From an uncultured Myxococcales bacterium (lineage in GTDB: Bacteria; Myxococcota_A; UBA9042), in the NCBI GenBank assembly GCA_903929795.1, contig CAIYWC010000020.1, forward strand, positions 1 to 38,060: a stretch of 38,060 nt of DNA, read 5' to 3'. Positions within the stretch are counted from its first letter, which is position 1. The number at the start of each line of letters is the position of its first letter. Under the pieces are notes generated by a model. The model did no database searches. It was not told the origin of the DNA and saw only the letters and a program-made list of their open reading frames with translations. The position numbers were made by a program, and so were the translations under genes. Positions 23,507 to 31,163 of this stretch are shown here, in pieces.

Positions 23507-24715
23507 ATGGCGACTGACCCGACGCAACATGCAGCGCTGCTGATTGCCCTGACCGGCCCGGATCGCCCGACGCTTGTCCCTGAAATCGCGACTCTTTTGG
23601 CGCAACATCGCGTGGCGCTGCTGGATGTCGAGCAGGTCGTGGTTCAAGGCCAGCTGACGCTCACGTTGCTTGTCGACGTGGCCGATGGGACGCCGACGGC
23701 CGTCGCGCTGGCGGCGGAGTTGCCGCGCCATGCCGAGCGGTTGGGCGTCCAGGCGCGCCTGTGCTTTGTCGATCGCCGCGACCGCGCGTCGCAAGGCGCT
23801 CGCCAGCGCTGGGCCGTGACGCTGCTGGCGCCGCAGGTCTCGTCGGAAATGCTCGCCAAAGCAGCGGGTTGTGCGGCGGCGCGCGGTTTTTGTATCGACC
23901 GCATCCACCGGCTGTCGGACGCCGGCCTGCTGTCGATCGAGCTGCTGCTGTCGGCCGAGGAAGCGACGGGCGACGCCGCCGGGCTCAAGCACGATCTCCT
24001 GCAGTTACAAGCGCTTCTGGGCTGCGATGTCGCGCTCCAGCCGGAAGGCCTGCTGCGCCGCTCCAAGCGGTTGGTCGTGATGGACATGGATTCGACGCTG
24101 ATCCAGCAGGAGGTCATCGACGAACTTGCGCGGATGTACGGCGTTTTTGACCGGGTCGCCGCAATTACCCACCGCGCGATGAACGGCGAGCTGCACTTCG
24201 ACGACGCGCTGCGCGAGCGCGTGCTGCTCCTGCGCGGCGCGCCCGAGCGCATCCTGACCGACGTTCAGCGCGTCATCCACCTGACGCCGGGCGCAGAGGC
24301 GCTCATCCGCGTGCTCAAACGCCTGGGCTACCGGCTCGCGGTGATCTCGGGCGGCTTCATCGAGGTCGCTGAGCCCATCCGCGCGCGGCTCGGGCTGGAC
24401 TACGCGTTTGCCAACCAGCTGGAAATCGTCGATGGCAAGCTGACCGGCCGCGTGCTGGGCGCGATCGTCAACCGGCAGCGCAAGGCAGAATTGCTGCGGA
24501 GCATCGCGCAGACGGAGCGGATCGCGCTGGAGCAGGTGATCGCGATCGGCGACGGCGCCAACGACCTGGACATGCTGAACTGCGCGGGTCTGGGCATCGC
24601 GTTCAACGCCAAGCAGGTCGTGCGCGACCAGGCGAAATACGTGGTGAATCAGCGCAATCTGGACGCGATCCTGTACCTGCTGGGCATCCGCGACGCCGAC
24701 ACGCAGGCGCTCTAG
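23507..24715 (+). CDS. serB: Phosphoserine phosphatase SerB with N-terminal ACT-like domains
   Basis: 402 aa. Last step of serine biosynthesis, phosphoserine to serine. The first 180 residues contain two ACT-like segments (ALLIALTGPDRPTLVPEIATLL at 10-31 and RWAVTLLAPQVSSEMLAKAA at 101-120), consistent with amino-acid binding. The HAD domain starts VVMDMDSTLIQQEVIDELA with nucleophile Asp193 and Asp195, then VISGGF, KLTGRVLG, NRQRKAELL and GDGANDLDML. Its length matches the ACT-fused SerB of high-GC bacteria. The ATG at 23507 lacks a clear ribosome binding site. It is divergent from prmC with 98 nt between starts. Confidence 0.95.
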   Translation: MATDPTQHAALLIALTGPDRPTLVPEIATLLAQHRVALLDVEQVVVQGQLTLTLLVDVADGTPTAVALAAELPRHAERLGVQARLCFVDRRDRASQGARQRWAVTLLAPQVSSEMLAKAAGCAAARGFCIDRIHRLSDAGLLSIELLLSAEEATGDAAGLKHDLLQLQALLGCDVALQPEGLLRRSKRLVVMDMDSTLIQQEVIDELARMYGVFDRVAAITHRAMNGELHFDDALRERVLLLRGAPERILTDVQRVIHLTPGAEALIRVLKRLGYRLAVISGGFIEVAEPIRARLGLDYAFANQLEIVDGKLTGRVLGAIVNRQRKAELLRSIAQTERIALEQVIAIGDGANDLDMLNCAGLGIAFNAKQVVRDQAKYVVNQRNLDAILYLLGIRDADTQAL

Positions 24716-24717
24716 AC

Positions 24718-24852
24718 ATGCTGACCGATGTCCAACAGCAAACTTCGTCGGTCAAACCGGTTGCATTTCGGACTGAGACCGCGAGCGCGCACCTCCGGTG
24801 GCACGCCGCGGATGACGGACATTTGATCTTGAACTTCGGTCGGCGCACTTAG
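24718..24852 (+). CDS. Doubtful 44-aa open frame after serB
   Basis: ATG two nt after the serB stop, 44 codons ending at TAG (MLTDVQQQTSSVKPVAF start, ILNFGRRT end). No ribosome binding site better than chance, no recognisable domain. Its position would allow re-initiation after serB. Listed so that it can be tested; it may be noise. Confidence 0.25.
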   Translation: MLTDVQQQTSSVKPVAFRTETASAHLRWHAADDGHLILNFGRRT

Positions 24853-24890
24853 CCCGCACCCGATTCGACACAGACCATTTACGTGCAGGC

Positions 24891-24930
24891 AAAAAAGGCG
24901 AAGGCGACCGGACTTTCGTCACGGTCGCCT
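24891..24930 (-). terminator. Strong intrinsic terminator of the intergenic small RNA
   Basis: Minus strand: stem AGGCGACCG paired with CGGTCGCCT (24902-24930), extended across a bulged base by GAC-GAAA-GTC, so about 12 bp capped by a GNRA-type GAAA loop. It is followed after five bases by TTTTTT (24891-24896). No T-run follows on the plus strand, so it faces minus-strand transcripts. Confidence 0.7.
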
Positions 24931-25141
24931 CAGCCTGGAGCGAGAGTTTGTTGGTGGAAGGGGGTACGCGCGTGGCGGCTGCAGCTTTCGCTTCCGGGTC
25001 CCCACTCCCTAACGATGGGGGGCCGGCAGAGCAGTCGTTGCTACGCACCCATGGGGGCGCTGACGGGCCGAAGCGCGTCGCAAGGTGAAAGGAGATGGTG
25101 AATGGAATTCATGGAAGTCATAGGGATTCAGCTCACTCGCA
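24891..25141 (-). ncRNA. Candidate sigma-54-dependent small RNA, about 250 nt
   Basis: Delimited by the predicted sigma-54 start near 25141 and the terminator T-run at 24891. The RNA contains a C/U-rich, apparently unpaired stretch CACCATCTCCTTTCACC (about 25086-25102) that includes an anti-Shine-Dalgarno CUCCUUU, a possible seed for blocking translation. It also has a stem with a GAAA loop (AGCGAAAGCT, about 24985-24994) and G/C-rich segments that can pair (CCCCAT with GTGGGG). It does not fit tmRNA, RNase P, SRP or 6S RNA by the motifs I know. A 26-codon open frame starting MTSMNSIHHL lies near its 5' end without a ribosome binding site. The sequence evidence is promoter plus terminator; function is unknown. 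Confidence 0.55.
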
Positions 25142-25254
25142 TGGGTGTCACTGCAACACCCGTGCCAACCTCTGGGTTGCGGCTTGAATCATACGCTATT
25201 TCAGAGGCTTGTCAAGATGACGCAGTGCGGCAAGAACGTGCCGTGCCCGGCTAA
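25102..25254 (+). CDS. Alternative 50-aa open frame antisense to the small RNA
   Basis: ATG at 25102 with AAAGGAG 7 nt upstream, 50 codons to TAA (starts MEFMEVIGIQLTRMG, ends RQERAVPG). No domain recognised. The fine ribosome binding site is the exact complement of the anti-SD stretch of the candidate RNA on the other strand, and the frame crosses both minus-strand promoters, so it may be an accident. If real, no plus-strand promoter is visible for it. Confidence 0.3.
   Translation: MEFMEVIGIQLTRMGVTATPVPTSGLRLESYAISEACQDDAVRQERAVPG
25139..25165. repeat. Inverted repeat overlapping the sigma-54 -12 region
   Basis: GCATGGGTGT-CACTGCA-ACACCCGTGC: 10-bp arms with one mismatch and a 7-nt loop. 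It covers the sigma-54 element and would form a hairpin at the 5' end of transcripts starting at the upstream sigma-70-like promoter, or act as an operator. Confidence 0.6.
25152..25167 (-). promoter_or_regulatory. Sigma-54 (RpoN) promoter of the candidate small RNA
   Basis: Minus strand TGGCACG-GGTG-TTGCA, an exact consensus match with 10 nt between GG and GC. Predicted start near 25141. This is the second perfect match in the window; the motif has 11 fixed positions plus one A/T position, so chance occurrence is about one per 8 million positions. Confidence 0.8.
25188..25215 (-). promoter_or_regulatory. Sigma-70-like promoter upstream of the sigma-54 site
   Basis: Minus strand TTGACA (25210-25215), 16 nt, TATGAT (25188-25193): perfect -35 and 5 of 6 in the -10, in a locally AT-rich patch. 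It would start about 40 nt upstream of the sigma-54 start and give a transcript of about 290 nt to the same terminator. Confidence 0.6.
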
Positions 25255-25324
25255 CGGGTCCAAACCTGTCTCGTATTGATACTCGGACCGGATGGTTCCG
25301 GGAAATGTTGCATTTTGAGACAGT

Positions 25325-27985
25325 TCAGACAGCCGAGGAGGTGGCGTGCAGCCCGCCTTCACGGATCGCCGACTGCGCCGCCGCCAGCCTCGCGACCGGG
25401 ACCCGAAACGGCGAGCAGGAGACGTAGCTCAGGCCGATGCGGTGGCAGAAGTCGATCGACGACGGCTCCCCGCCATGCTCGCCGCAGATCCCCAGCTTGA
25501 TGCCCGGATGCGCCGCGCGGCCCAGCTCCGCCGCCATCCTGACCAGCTTGCCCACGCCGGCCTGATCCAGCGCGACAAACGGGTTTTCCGGCAGGACGCG
25601 TTGGGCCACATAGTGGGCCAGGAACCGGCCCTCCGCGTCGTCGCGGCTGTAGCCAAAAGTCGTCTGGGTCAGGTCGTTGGTACCAAACGAGAAGAAATCC
25701 GCGTGCTTGGCGATCTCATCGGCGGTCAGCGCCGCACGCGGTACTTCAATCATCGTGCCGATGAGGAACGCCAGATCCGGCGCCACTTCTTGCGCCACCT
25801 GCTCAATCATTTGGCGGATGATGCGCAGCTCGGTGACGTGACCGACCAGCGGCACCATGATCTCCGCGTGCACCGTCACGCCCTCGTCGCGCAACTGCTT
25901 GGCGGCGGTCAGGATCGCGCGGACCTGCATCTCGTAGATTTCCGGATAGACGATGCCCAGCCGCACGCCGCGAAAACCCAGCATCGGATTGGTCTCCGCC
26001 AGCCCGCGCACCTTGCGCAGCAGCACCGCCGCGCGCCCCGGATCGCGCCCCAGCGCGTTCGCCACCGCGACCTCGACGGCCAGGTCCTCCTCATCCGGCA
26101 GGAATTCGTGCAGCGGCGGATCCAGCAGGCGGATCGTCACCGGATGCGGCGCCATCGCGCGAAAAATACCCAAAAAATCGCCAAGCTGCATCGGAAACAG
26201 CTGATCCAGCGCGCGCTCGCGGTCCTCGAACGTATCGGCGAGGATCATCGCCTGCACCGCGGCCATCCGCTCCGGCTCGTGGCCGCCTTGGCCGAACATG
26301 TGCTCGGTGCGGCACAAGCCGATGCCTTCCGCGCCAAACGCCCGCGCCTTTTGCGCGTCCAGCGGCGTGTCGGCGTTGGCGCGCACACCGAGCCTGCGCA
26401 ACGCATCGGCCCAGCTCAGCAGCTGCTGGAACGCCGGCGACAGCTGCGCGTCCACCAGCGGCACGTCGCCGAGAATCACGCGGCCCGTTCCGCCGTCAAT
26501 CGCAATGATATCCCCAATTTTCAGCGTCCGCCCACCCGCGCGCAGGGTGCCCGCGTCGATGTCCAGCCGCAGCGCTTCGCAGCCGACGATGCACGGCTTG
26601 CCCATGCCGCGCGCGACGATCGCCGCATGGCAGGTCATCCCGCCGCGCGCCGTCAACACGCCTTCGCTCGCCACCATGCCGTGGATGTCGTCCGGCGTCG
26701 TCTCGTGCCGCACCAAAATGACCTTGTGGCCTTCCTTTTGCTGTTTCACCGCCTCGTCCGGGTCCATCACCAGCCGGCCGGTCGCCGCGCCTGGGCTCGC
26801 CGGCAGCCCGGTCGCGAGCACGTCCAGCTCCGCCTTGGGGTCAATCCGCCGGTGCAGCAGTGTCTCAATTTGCGACGGATCGACCCGCAGCAGCGCCTGC
26901 TCCTTCTGGATCAGCCCTTCGCCGACCATGTCCACCGCGATCTGCACCGCGGCTTGCGCCGTGCGCTTGCCCACGCGGCACTGCAGCATGTAGAGTCGCC
27001 CGCGTTCCACTGTAAATTCAATGTCCTGCATGTCGGCGTAGTGCCGCTCGAGCCGCTCGCAGGTCGCGAAAAGCTGGTTGTACGCGTCCGGCAGCGTGTC
27101 CTGGAGGTGCTGAATCGGCAGCGGCGTGCGGATGCCGGCGACAACGTCCTCGCCCTGCGCGTTCAGCAGGAATTCGCCATAAAATTCCTTGTCGCCGGTG
27201 TTGGGATTGCGCGTGAAGACGACGCCGGTGCCGGAGTCATTGCCCAGGTTGCCGAACGCCATGGCTTGCACGCTGACGGCGGTGCCCAGCGACTCCGGAA
27301 TCTTGTGCAATTGCCGGTAGACAGCCGCCCGCGGGTTGTTCCACGACTCAAAAACCGCGCAGATCGCCGCGCGCAGCTGCTCGCGCGGGTCCTGCGGAAA
27401 TGGCTTGCCGGTCAGGCGCAGGATGATGCCCTGGTGGTCGCGCGCCACCTGCTGCAGCACGTCCGCCGGCACTTCCGGGTCGCTCTGCGCGCCGCAGCGC
27501 TCCTTGTGGTGGTAGAAGACGCGCTCAAATTCGTGCAGCCCCAGGCCCAGCACAACGTTGCCAAACATTTGCAAAAAACGCCGATAGCAGTCCCACGCGA
27601 ACCGCGGATTTTGCGTCGCAACCGCCAGCCCCAGCACGGTCGCATCGTTCAGGCCGAGGTTCAGGACGGTGTCCATCATGCCCGGCATCGACACCGCCGC
27701 GCCGGAACGCACGGAAACCAAAAGCGGATTGCCCGGATCGCCCAGCGTCTTGCCGGTCGCGTTCTCCAGATCCGCCAGTGCCGCCGCGACTTCATCCACC
27801 AGCCCATCCGGCAGGCGATTGAGCGCGGTAAACGCGTTGCATGCCACCGTCGAGAGCGTGAAGCCCGGCGGCACCGGCAGGCCGATGCGGCTCATCTCCG
27901 CCAGGTTCGCGCCCTTGCCGCCCAGCAGGCCTTTTTGGTCCGCCCGACCTTCGTGAAAGGCGAAAACATGTCGCTGTGTCGTCAT
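25325..27985 (-). CDS. ppdK: Pyruvate, phosphate dikinase
   Basis: 886 aa, family-typical length. Interconverts pyruvate + ATP + Pi and PEP + AMP + PPi in the cytosol. The N-terminal nucleotide-binding part begins FAFHEGRADQKGLLGGKGANLAEM. The central phosphohistidine domain has GGMTCHAAIVARGMGKPCIVGC with catalytic His453. The C-terminal PEP/pyruvate TIM barrel has GIGLCRTEHMF, GTNDLTQTTFGYSRDD and GICGEHGGEP with the active-site Cys, ending SPFRVPVARLAAAQSA. GAGG lies 7 nt before the ATG. It follows the gene for its regulatory protein by 57 nt on the same strand, which suggests co-transcription. It may serve gluconeogenesis or PPi-linked glycolysis. Confidence 0.98.
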   Translation of the reverse strand: MTTQRHVFAFHEGRADQKGLLGGKGANLAEMSRIGLPVPPGFTLSTVACNAFTALNRLPDGLVDEVAAALADLENATGKTLGDPGNPLLVSVRSGAAVSMPGMMDTVLNLGLNDATVLGLAVATQNPRFAWDCYRRFLQMFGNVVLGLGLHEFERVFYHHKERCGAQSDPEVPADVLQQVARDHQGIILRLTGKPFPQDPREQLRAAICAVFESWNNPRAAVYRQLHKIPESLGTAVSVQAMAFGNLGNDSGTGVVFTRNPNTGDKEFYGEFLLNAQGEDVVAGIRTPLPIQHLQDTLPDAYNQLFATCERLERHYADMQDIEFTVERGRLYMLQCRVGKRTAQAAVQIAVDMVGEGLIQKEQALLRVDPSQIETLLHRRIDPKAELDVLATGLPASPGAATGRLVMDPDEAVKQQKEGHKVILVRHETTPDDIHGMVASEGVLTARGGMTCHAAIVARGMGKPCIVGCEALRLDIDAGTLRAGGRTLKIGDIIAIDGGTGRVILGDVPLVDAQLSPAFQQLLSWADALRRLGVRANADTPLDAQKARAFGAEGIGLCRTEHMFGQGGHEPERMAAVQAMILADTFEDRERALDQLFPMQLGDFLGIFRAMAPHPVTIRLLDPPLHEFLPDEEDLAVEVAVANALGRDPGRAAVLLRKVRGLAETNPMLGFRGVRLGIVYPEIYEMQVRAILTAAKQLRDEGVTVHAEIMVPLVGHVTELRIIRQMIEQVAQEVAPDLAFLIGTMIEVPRAALTADEIAKHADFFSFGTNDLTQTTFGYSRDDAEGRFLAHYVAQRVLPENPFVALDQAGVGKLVRMAAELGRAAHPGIKLGICGEHGGEPSSIDFCHRIGLSYVSCSPFRVPVARLAAAQSAIREGGLHATSSAV

Positions 27986-28042
27986 TTTCGGACCTCGTGT
28001 GCGGTGCGCCCGCGGACGTGCGTCGCTGTGTGTCGGTTGGGG

Positions 28043-28948
28043 CTATTCGACCGCGGCAAAGTTGCTGCTGTGTTCCACCCGCGGCGGCGGCGCGACAATC
28101 TCCAGCACGCGCACCGCCGTTTCCTCAATCGCCTTGTTCGTCACATCGATGACCGCGCAGCCCAGCTTGCGGTAGACCTGGTCGGCCCAGTCCAGTTCGC
28201 CCAAAATACGTCCGGGATCTGCGTAGTTGGCGTCGCGGCGCAGGCCCATCGTGCGCATCCGTTCCACGCGGATGTCCGTCAGCGTCCGCGGGTCGATGCG
28301 AAAGCCGACCATCTTCTGGCGTGGCACTTGAAAAATCTCTTTGGGCAAAGGCACTTCCGGCACAAGCGGCAGGTTCGCGACGCGGTATCGGCGGTGCGCC
28401 AGGTACATCGACACGGGCGTCTTGGAGCAGCGCGATACCCCAAGCAGCACGACGTCGGCCAGCAGAAAACCTTTGGGATCACGGGCATCGTCGTATTTCA
28501 CCGCGAATTCGACGCACTCGATGCGCCGAAAGTACGCTGCGTCCATTTGGTGAATCAGGCCGGGTCGCAGCTGCGGTGGCGCGCCCAAAAGCTGAATGAA
28601 TCCGGACATCATCGGGCCCATGACGTCGATGGCGATCACGCCGCGCACCTCCGTCAACGTGTTCATCGCCTCGCGCACTTCGGGCACGATCAGCGTGTAG
28701 ACAATCAGCGTCGGCCGCTCCGTCGCCGCCAGCACGATGGCGTCGATATCGGAACCTGATGTAATCATGGGAAAACGGTGCATCGACACCGCTGCCTCGC
28801 CGAACTGCGACAAGGCGGCTTTGGTCACCAGCTCCGCGGTTTCTCCCAAGGAATCCGAGACGATGAACACGCGCGGGCCATCAGCGGCCGTCGCGGCACT
28901 GCGCGCGGCCACATCAAAGAGGGCTTGGGCAACGGCGGCGCTTGGCAT
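28043..28948 (-). CDS. PPDK/PEP synthase regulatory protein (DUF299 kinase/phosphorylase)
   Basis: 301 aa. A bifunctional enzyme of the PSRP/RP1 family that uses ADP to phosphorylate a Thr near the catalytic His of its target, inactivating it, and phosphate to reverse this. Motifs: [20 protein letters not shown] at 27-46, [19 protein letters not shown], and the P-loop GVSRCSKTP at 170-177, followed by [18 protein letters not shown]. The target is almost certainly the adjacent dikinase: its sequence TCH gives Thr451 two residues before His453, as in plant PPDK. A 23-residue N-terminal extension rich in Ala may be accessory. GAGG lies 4 nt before the ATG. Confidence 0.95.
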   Translation of the reverse strand: MPSAAVAQALFDVAARSAATAADGPRVFIVSDSLGETAELVTKAALSQFGEAAVSMHRFPMITSGSDIDAIVLAATERPTLIVYTLIVPEVREAMNTLTEVRGVIAIDVMGPMMSGFIQLLGAPPQLRPGLIHQMDAAYFRRIECVEFAVKYDDARDPKGFLLADVVLLGVSRCSKTPVSMYLAHRRYRVANLPLVPEVPLPKEIFQVPRQKMVGFRIDPRTLTDIRVERMRTMGLRRDANYADPGRILGELDWADQVYRKLGCAVIDVTNKAIEETAVRVLEIVAPPPRVEHSSNFAAVE

Positions 28949-29059
28949 GGGGCCTCAGGATGCAATCGCGCTGAGCCTAGCACGCGGCGGCCACGCGCGA
29001 CAGGGTTGCGGCGTGAGCGGTTTTGTGGCGCGATCGCGTCCCGATGCTAGCCTCGTCGT

Positions 29060-29809
29060 ATGGCGCCGCACGAGGACATGCTGCTGACGATTGCCGCGAC
29101 GGCCGGACTGCTGCTTTTTGTCCAGCGGCTCGCGGCGATCGCGGACCAGACCTGGCTGCAGCGCCTGGGCTGGCGGCCGCTGCTGGCGACAACGGGCTGG
29201 CTGGGCGTGCCGGTGCACGAGGGCGCCCACGCGCTGGCGTGCGTGCTGACACGGCGCAAGATCCGCGCGCTGCGGCTGCTGGCGCCAGATCGCCAGACCG
29301 GCGTGCTGGGCTACGTGCTGTGGGAGCCGGGGACCGGACCGGTCGCGTGGCTGGCTGAACTGCTGGTCGGGCTGGCGCCGCTGCTGGCGTCGCTGGCGGT
29401 CATGCTGCTGCTGGCGTGGCAGGAAGGCGGGCGCTGGCCGACGCAGACGACCGACGCGCACACGCTCGCGCGCGATTTGCAGACGCTGGCGGGTGTGGGC
29501 GGGCAGCACCTGGCAGCGGGCGGCTGGACGCGGACGGCGACGCTGCTGCGGCTGTACGCGATGGTGGCGATCGCGGCGCACGGCGTGCCGTCGCAGGCGG
29601 ATTTGCAGGGGACGTGGCGCGGACTGTCGCTGCTGATCGTCGTCGGGCTGGGCGTTTGGGGCATCGGGCGGCTGCTGCACCTGCCGCTGGGCGCACAGCT
29701 GCTCGCGGCGTTGACCCAGCTGTGCGGCGCGCTGCTGCCGGCGCTGGCGATTGCCGTCGTCGCGCTGGGGCTGCGCTGGCTGGTCGCGTCACTGCTTCCG
29801 CAGCGTTGA
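29060..29809 (+). CDS. Polytopic membrane protein with HExxH motif, putative metalloprotease
   Basis: 249 aa. Four or five hydrophobic segments (about 8-28, 41-62, 108-127, 190-210, 215-243). The motif HEGAH at 53-57 lies at the edge of a hydrophobic segment in VPVHEGAHALACVLTRRKIRALRLL, as in membrane-embedded M50-like or related zinc proteases. A second metal ligand (an Asp or Glu in a late transmembrane segment) is not obvious, so activity is uncertain. There is no clear ribosome binding site before the ATG. It converges with queG and overlaps its 3' end by 21 nt. Substrate and role unknown. Confidence 0.65.
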   Translation: MAPHEDMLLTIAATAGLLLFVQRLAAIADQTWLQRLGWRPLLATTGWLGVPVHEGAHALACVLTRRKIRALRLLAPDRQTGVLGYVLWEPGTGPVAWLAELLVGLAPLLASLAVMLLLAWQEGGRWPTQTTDAHTLARDLQTLAGVGGQHLAAGGWTRTATLLRLYAMVAIAAHGVPSQADLQGTWRGLSLLIVVGLGVWGIGRLLHLPLGAQLLAALTQLCGALLPALAIAVVALGLRWLVASLLPQR

Positions 29810-30934
29810 GCGCTGTTCGCGCACCGCCCGCGCGTTGTCCTGCAGCCCAGCCAGACCGCGCCGCTTGACGGGATTCTGGGCAAATTGCCGGGCGAAGCTG
29901 TCCGCATCCAGCGCCAACAGGTCGTCCAGCCGCGGCGCGACGAGCCCTGGCCGCGGCGCAAAAGCCGGGTCGCCAGGCTGGCTGAAGCGGTTCCACGGGC
30001 ACACGTCCTGGCAGATGTCGCAGCCGAACACCTGATCGCCTACAAGCTGGCGTTCCTGCACTGGAATCTCGCCCAGCGTCTCGATTGTCGTGTGGCTGAT
30101 GCACCGCCGCGCGTCCACGATGTACGGCGCGACTATCGCCTGGGTCGGGCACGCGTCCAGGCACGCCGTGCAACTACCGCAAAAGTCGCCGATCGGCGCG
30201 TCCGGCTCCAGGTCGATGCTCGTCACAAGGCACGCCAGAAAGAACAGCGAACCGTGGCGCGGATGGACGACCAGCGTGTGTTTGCCGCGCCAGCCCAGCC
30301 CGGCGCGCACCGCCCATTCGCGCTCCAGCATCGGCCCGTGGTCGACCATCCAGCGCAGATCGCGCAGCGCCTTGAACGGCTGAATCGGTCCGCCCGGACC
30401 GCGAAAGTGCTCGCCCAGCTCCGGCTTGAGCGCCGTCGTCAGCGCGATCTCCAGCTGTTTCAGGCGTTTTTCCGCCACCAGGTGGTAGTCGTCGCCCCAG
30501 GCATAACGCGAGATCCACGCCCGGTCTTCCGCCTGCAGCGCCACCTCGCGCGTCCGCGGCGCCGCGCTGTCGTAGTCCAGCGCCAGCACGACCACCGATT
30601 GCGCACCGGGCACGACGCGCAGCGGATCGCAACGGCGCGCGACGTCGTCCGCCAGCCAGGTCATCGTGCCGTGGTGGCCCGCCGCCAGCCACGCCTCCAG
30701 GTGCGCCTGCGCCTGCGGGAGCGCCTGCGCCCGCGCCACGCCCACGCGCGAGAAGCCGCACGCCAGCGCCTGCGCCTTGAACAGCGCCGTCCGCCGCGCC
30801 CGCGTCTGCTCCGCGGTCTCGCCCCAGGTCGCCAGCGCTCGCGCCCGCGTCCGTCGCCGCCGCGCGGACTTGGACAGCACGACCAGATTGTCCGCGTCCG
30901 CCTGCCCGTCCTCGTTGTGCTCGTCGGCCGCCAT
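29789..30934 (-). CDS. queG: Epoxyqueuosine reductase QueG
   Basis: 381 aa. Last step of queuosine synthesis in tRNA: epoxyqueuosine to queuosine, using cobalamin and two [4Fe-4S] clusters. Residues 1-50 are an Arg/Ala-rich extension not usual in the family. The core begins FKAQALACGFSRVGVARA. Family motifs are YARYAWGDDYH-like (ISRYAWGDDYH), MVDHGPMLEREWA with the catalytic Asp, and GLGWRGKHTLVVHPRHGS. Clusters: CGSCTACLDACP (Cys252, 255, 258, 262), C278, and CDICQDVCPWN (Cys305, 308, 312). The start ATG at 30934 could be replaced by an internal start, as the extension is low complexity. No other queuosine gene is in the window. Confidence 0.95.
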   Translation of the reverse strand: MAADEHNEDGQADADNLVVLSKSARRRRTRARALATWGETAEQTRARRTALFKAQALACGFSRVGVARAQALPQAQAHLEAWLAAGHHGTMTWLADDVARRCDPLRVVPGAQSVVVLALDYDSAAPRTREVALQAEDRAWISRYAWGDDYHLVAEKRLKQLEIALTTALKPELGEHFRGPGGPIQPFKALRDLRWMVDHGPMLEREWAVRAGLGWRGKHTLVVHPRHGSLFFLACLVTSIDLEPDAPIGDFCGSCTACLDACPTQAIVAPYIVDARRCISHTTIETLGEIPVQERQLVGDQVFGCDICQDVCPWNRFSQPGDPAFAPRPGLVAPRLDDLLALDADSFARQFAQNPVKRRGLAGLQDNARAVREQRSTLRKQ

Positions 30935-31163
30935 CGCCGCACATCGTAGCGCAACCCGCGGTCGGCCGCCGTGCGTGTTGCCATTCTGTCACATGTGTGG
31001 AAATGTCCACCGCCTGCGGGTTTTGCTTGCGCGAAGCGGCTGGCCCGGCCACTATCAAACGGTCTGGATGTGGGGTCCGGGCGACGTCAGTGGGTGTTGG
31101 GCGCAGCGGTAAAGTCGCGGCCCAGCTGCTCTTCGCGGTGGATGCGCGACGAGGGGGGGCCAG

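Larger units (their letters stand above)
24716..25324. other. 609-base intergenic stretch with a likely small RNA gene
   Basis: Between serB (plus) and the 3' end of the dikinase gene (minus). It holds, on the minus strand, tandem promoters (25152-25215), a structured body and an intrinsic terminator (24891-24930). On the plus strand there are two small open frames of doubtful status (24718-24852 and 25102-25254). In 25255-25324 I see inverted repeats CCGGA-TGGT-TCCGG (25288-25301) and AAATG-TTG-CATTT (25303-25315), 150-175 nt upstream of the predicted sigma-54 start, where activator sites would be expected. Confidence 0.55.

Noticed and set aside
24985..25010. CCCGGAAGCGAAAGC resembling the SRP RNA helix 8 tip
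   Set aside because: The GGAA tetraloop and asymmetric internal loop of SRP RNA cannot be formed; the local fold is a simple GAAA-capped stem.
24752..25048. 98-codon minus-strand frame overlapping the candidate small RNA
   Set aside because: It would have to be translated through the strong terminator at 24891-24930 and has no ribosome binding site.
25346..28759. 1137-codon plus-strand open frame
   Set aside because: Antisense to ppdK and its regulator, both unmistakable. Shadow frame caused by high GC3.
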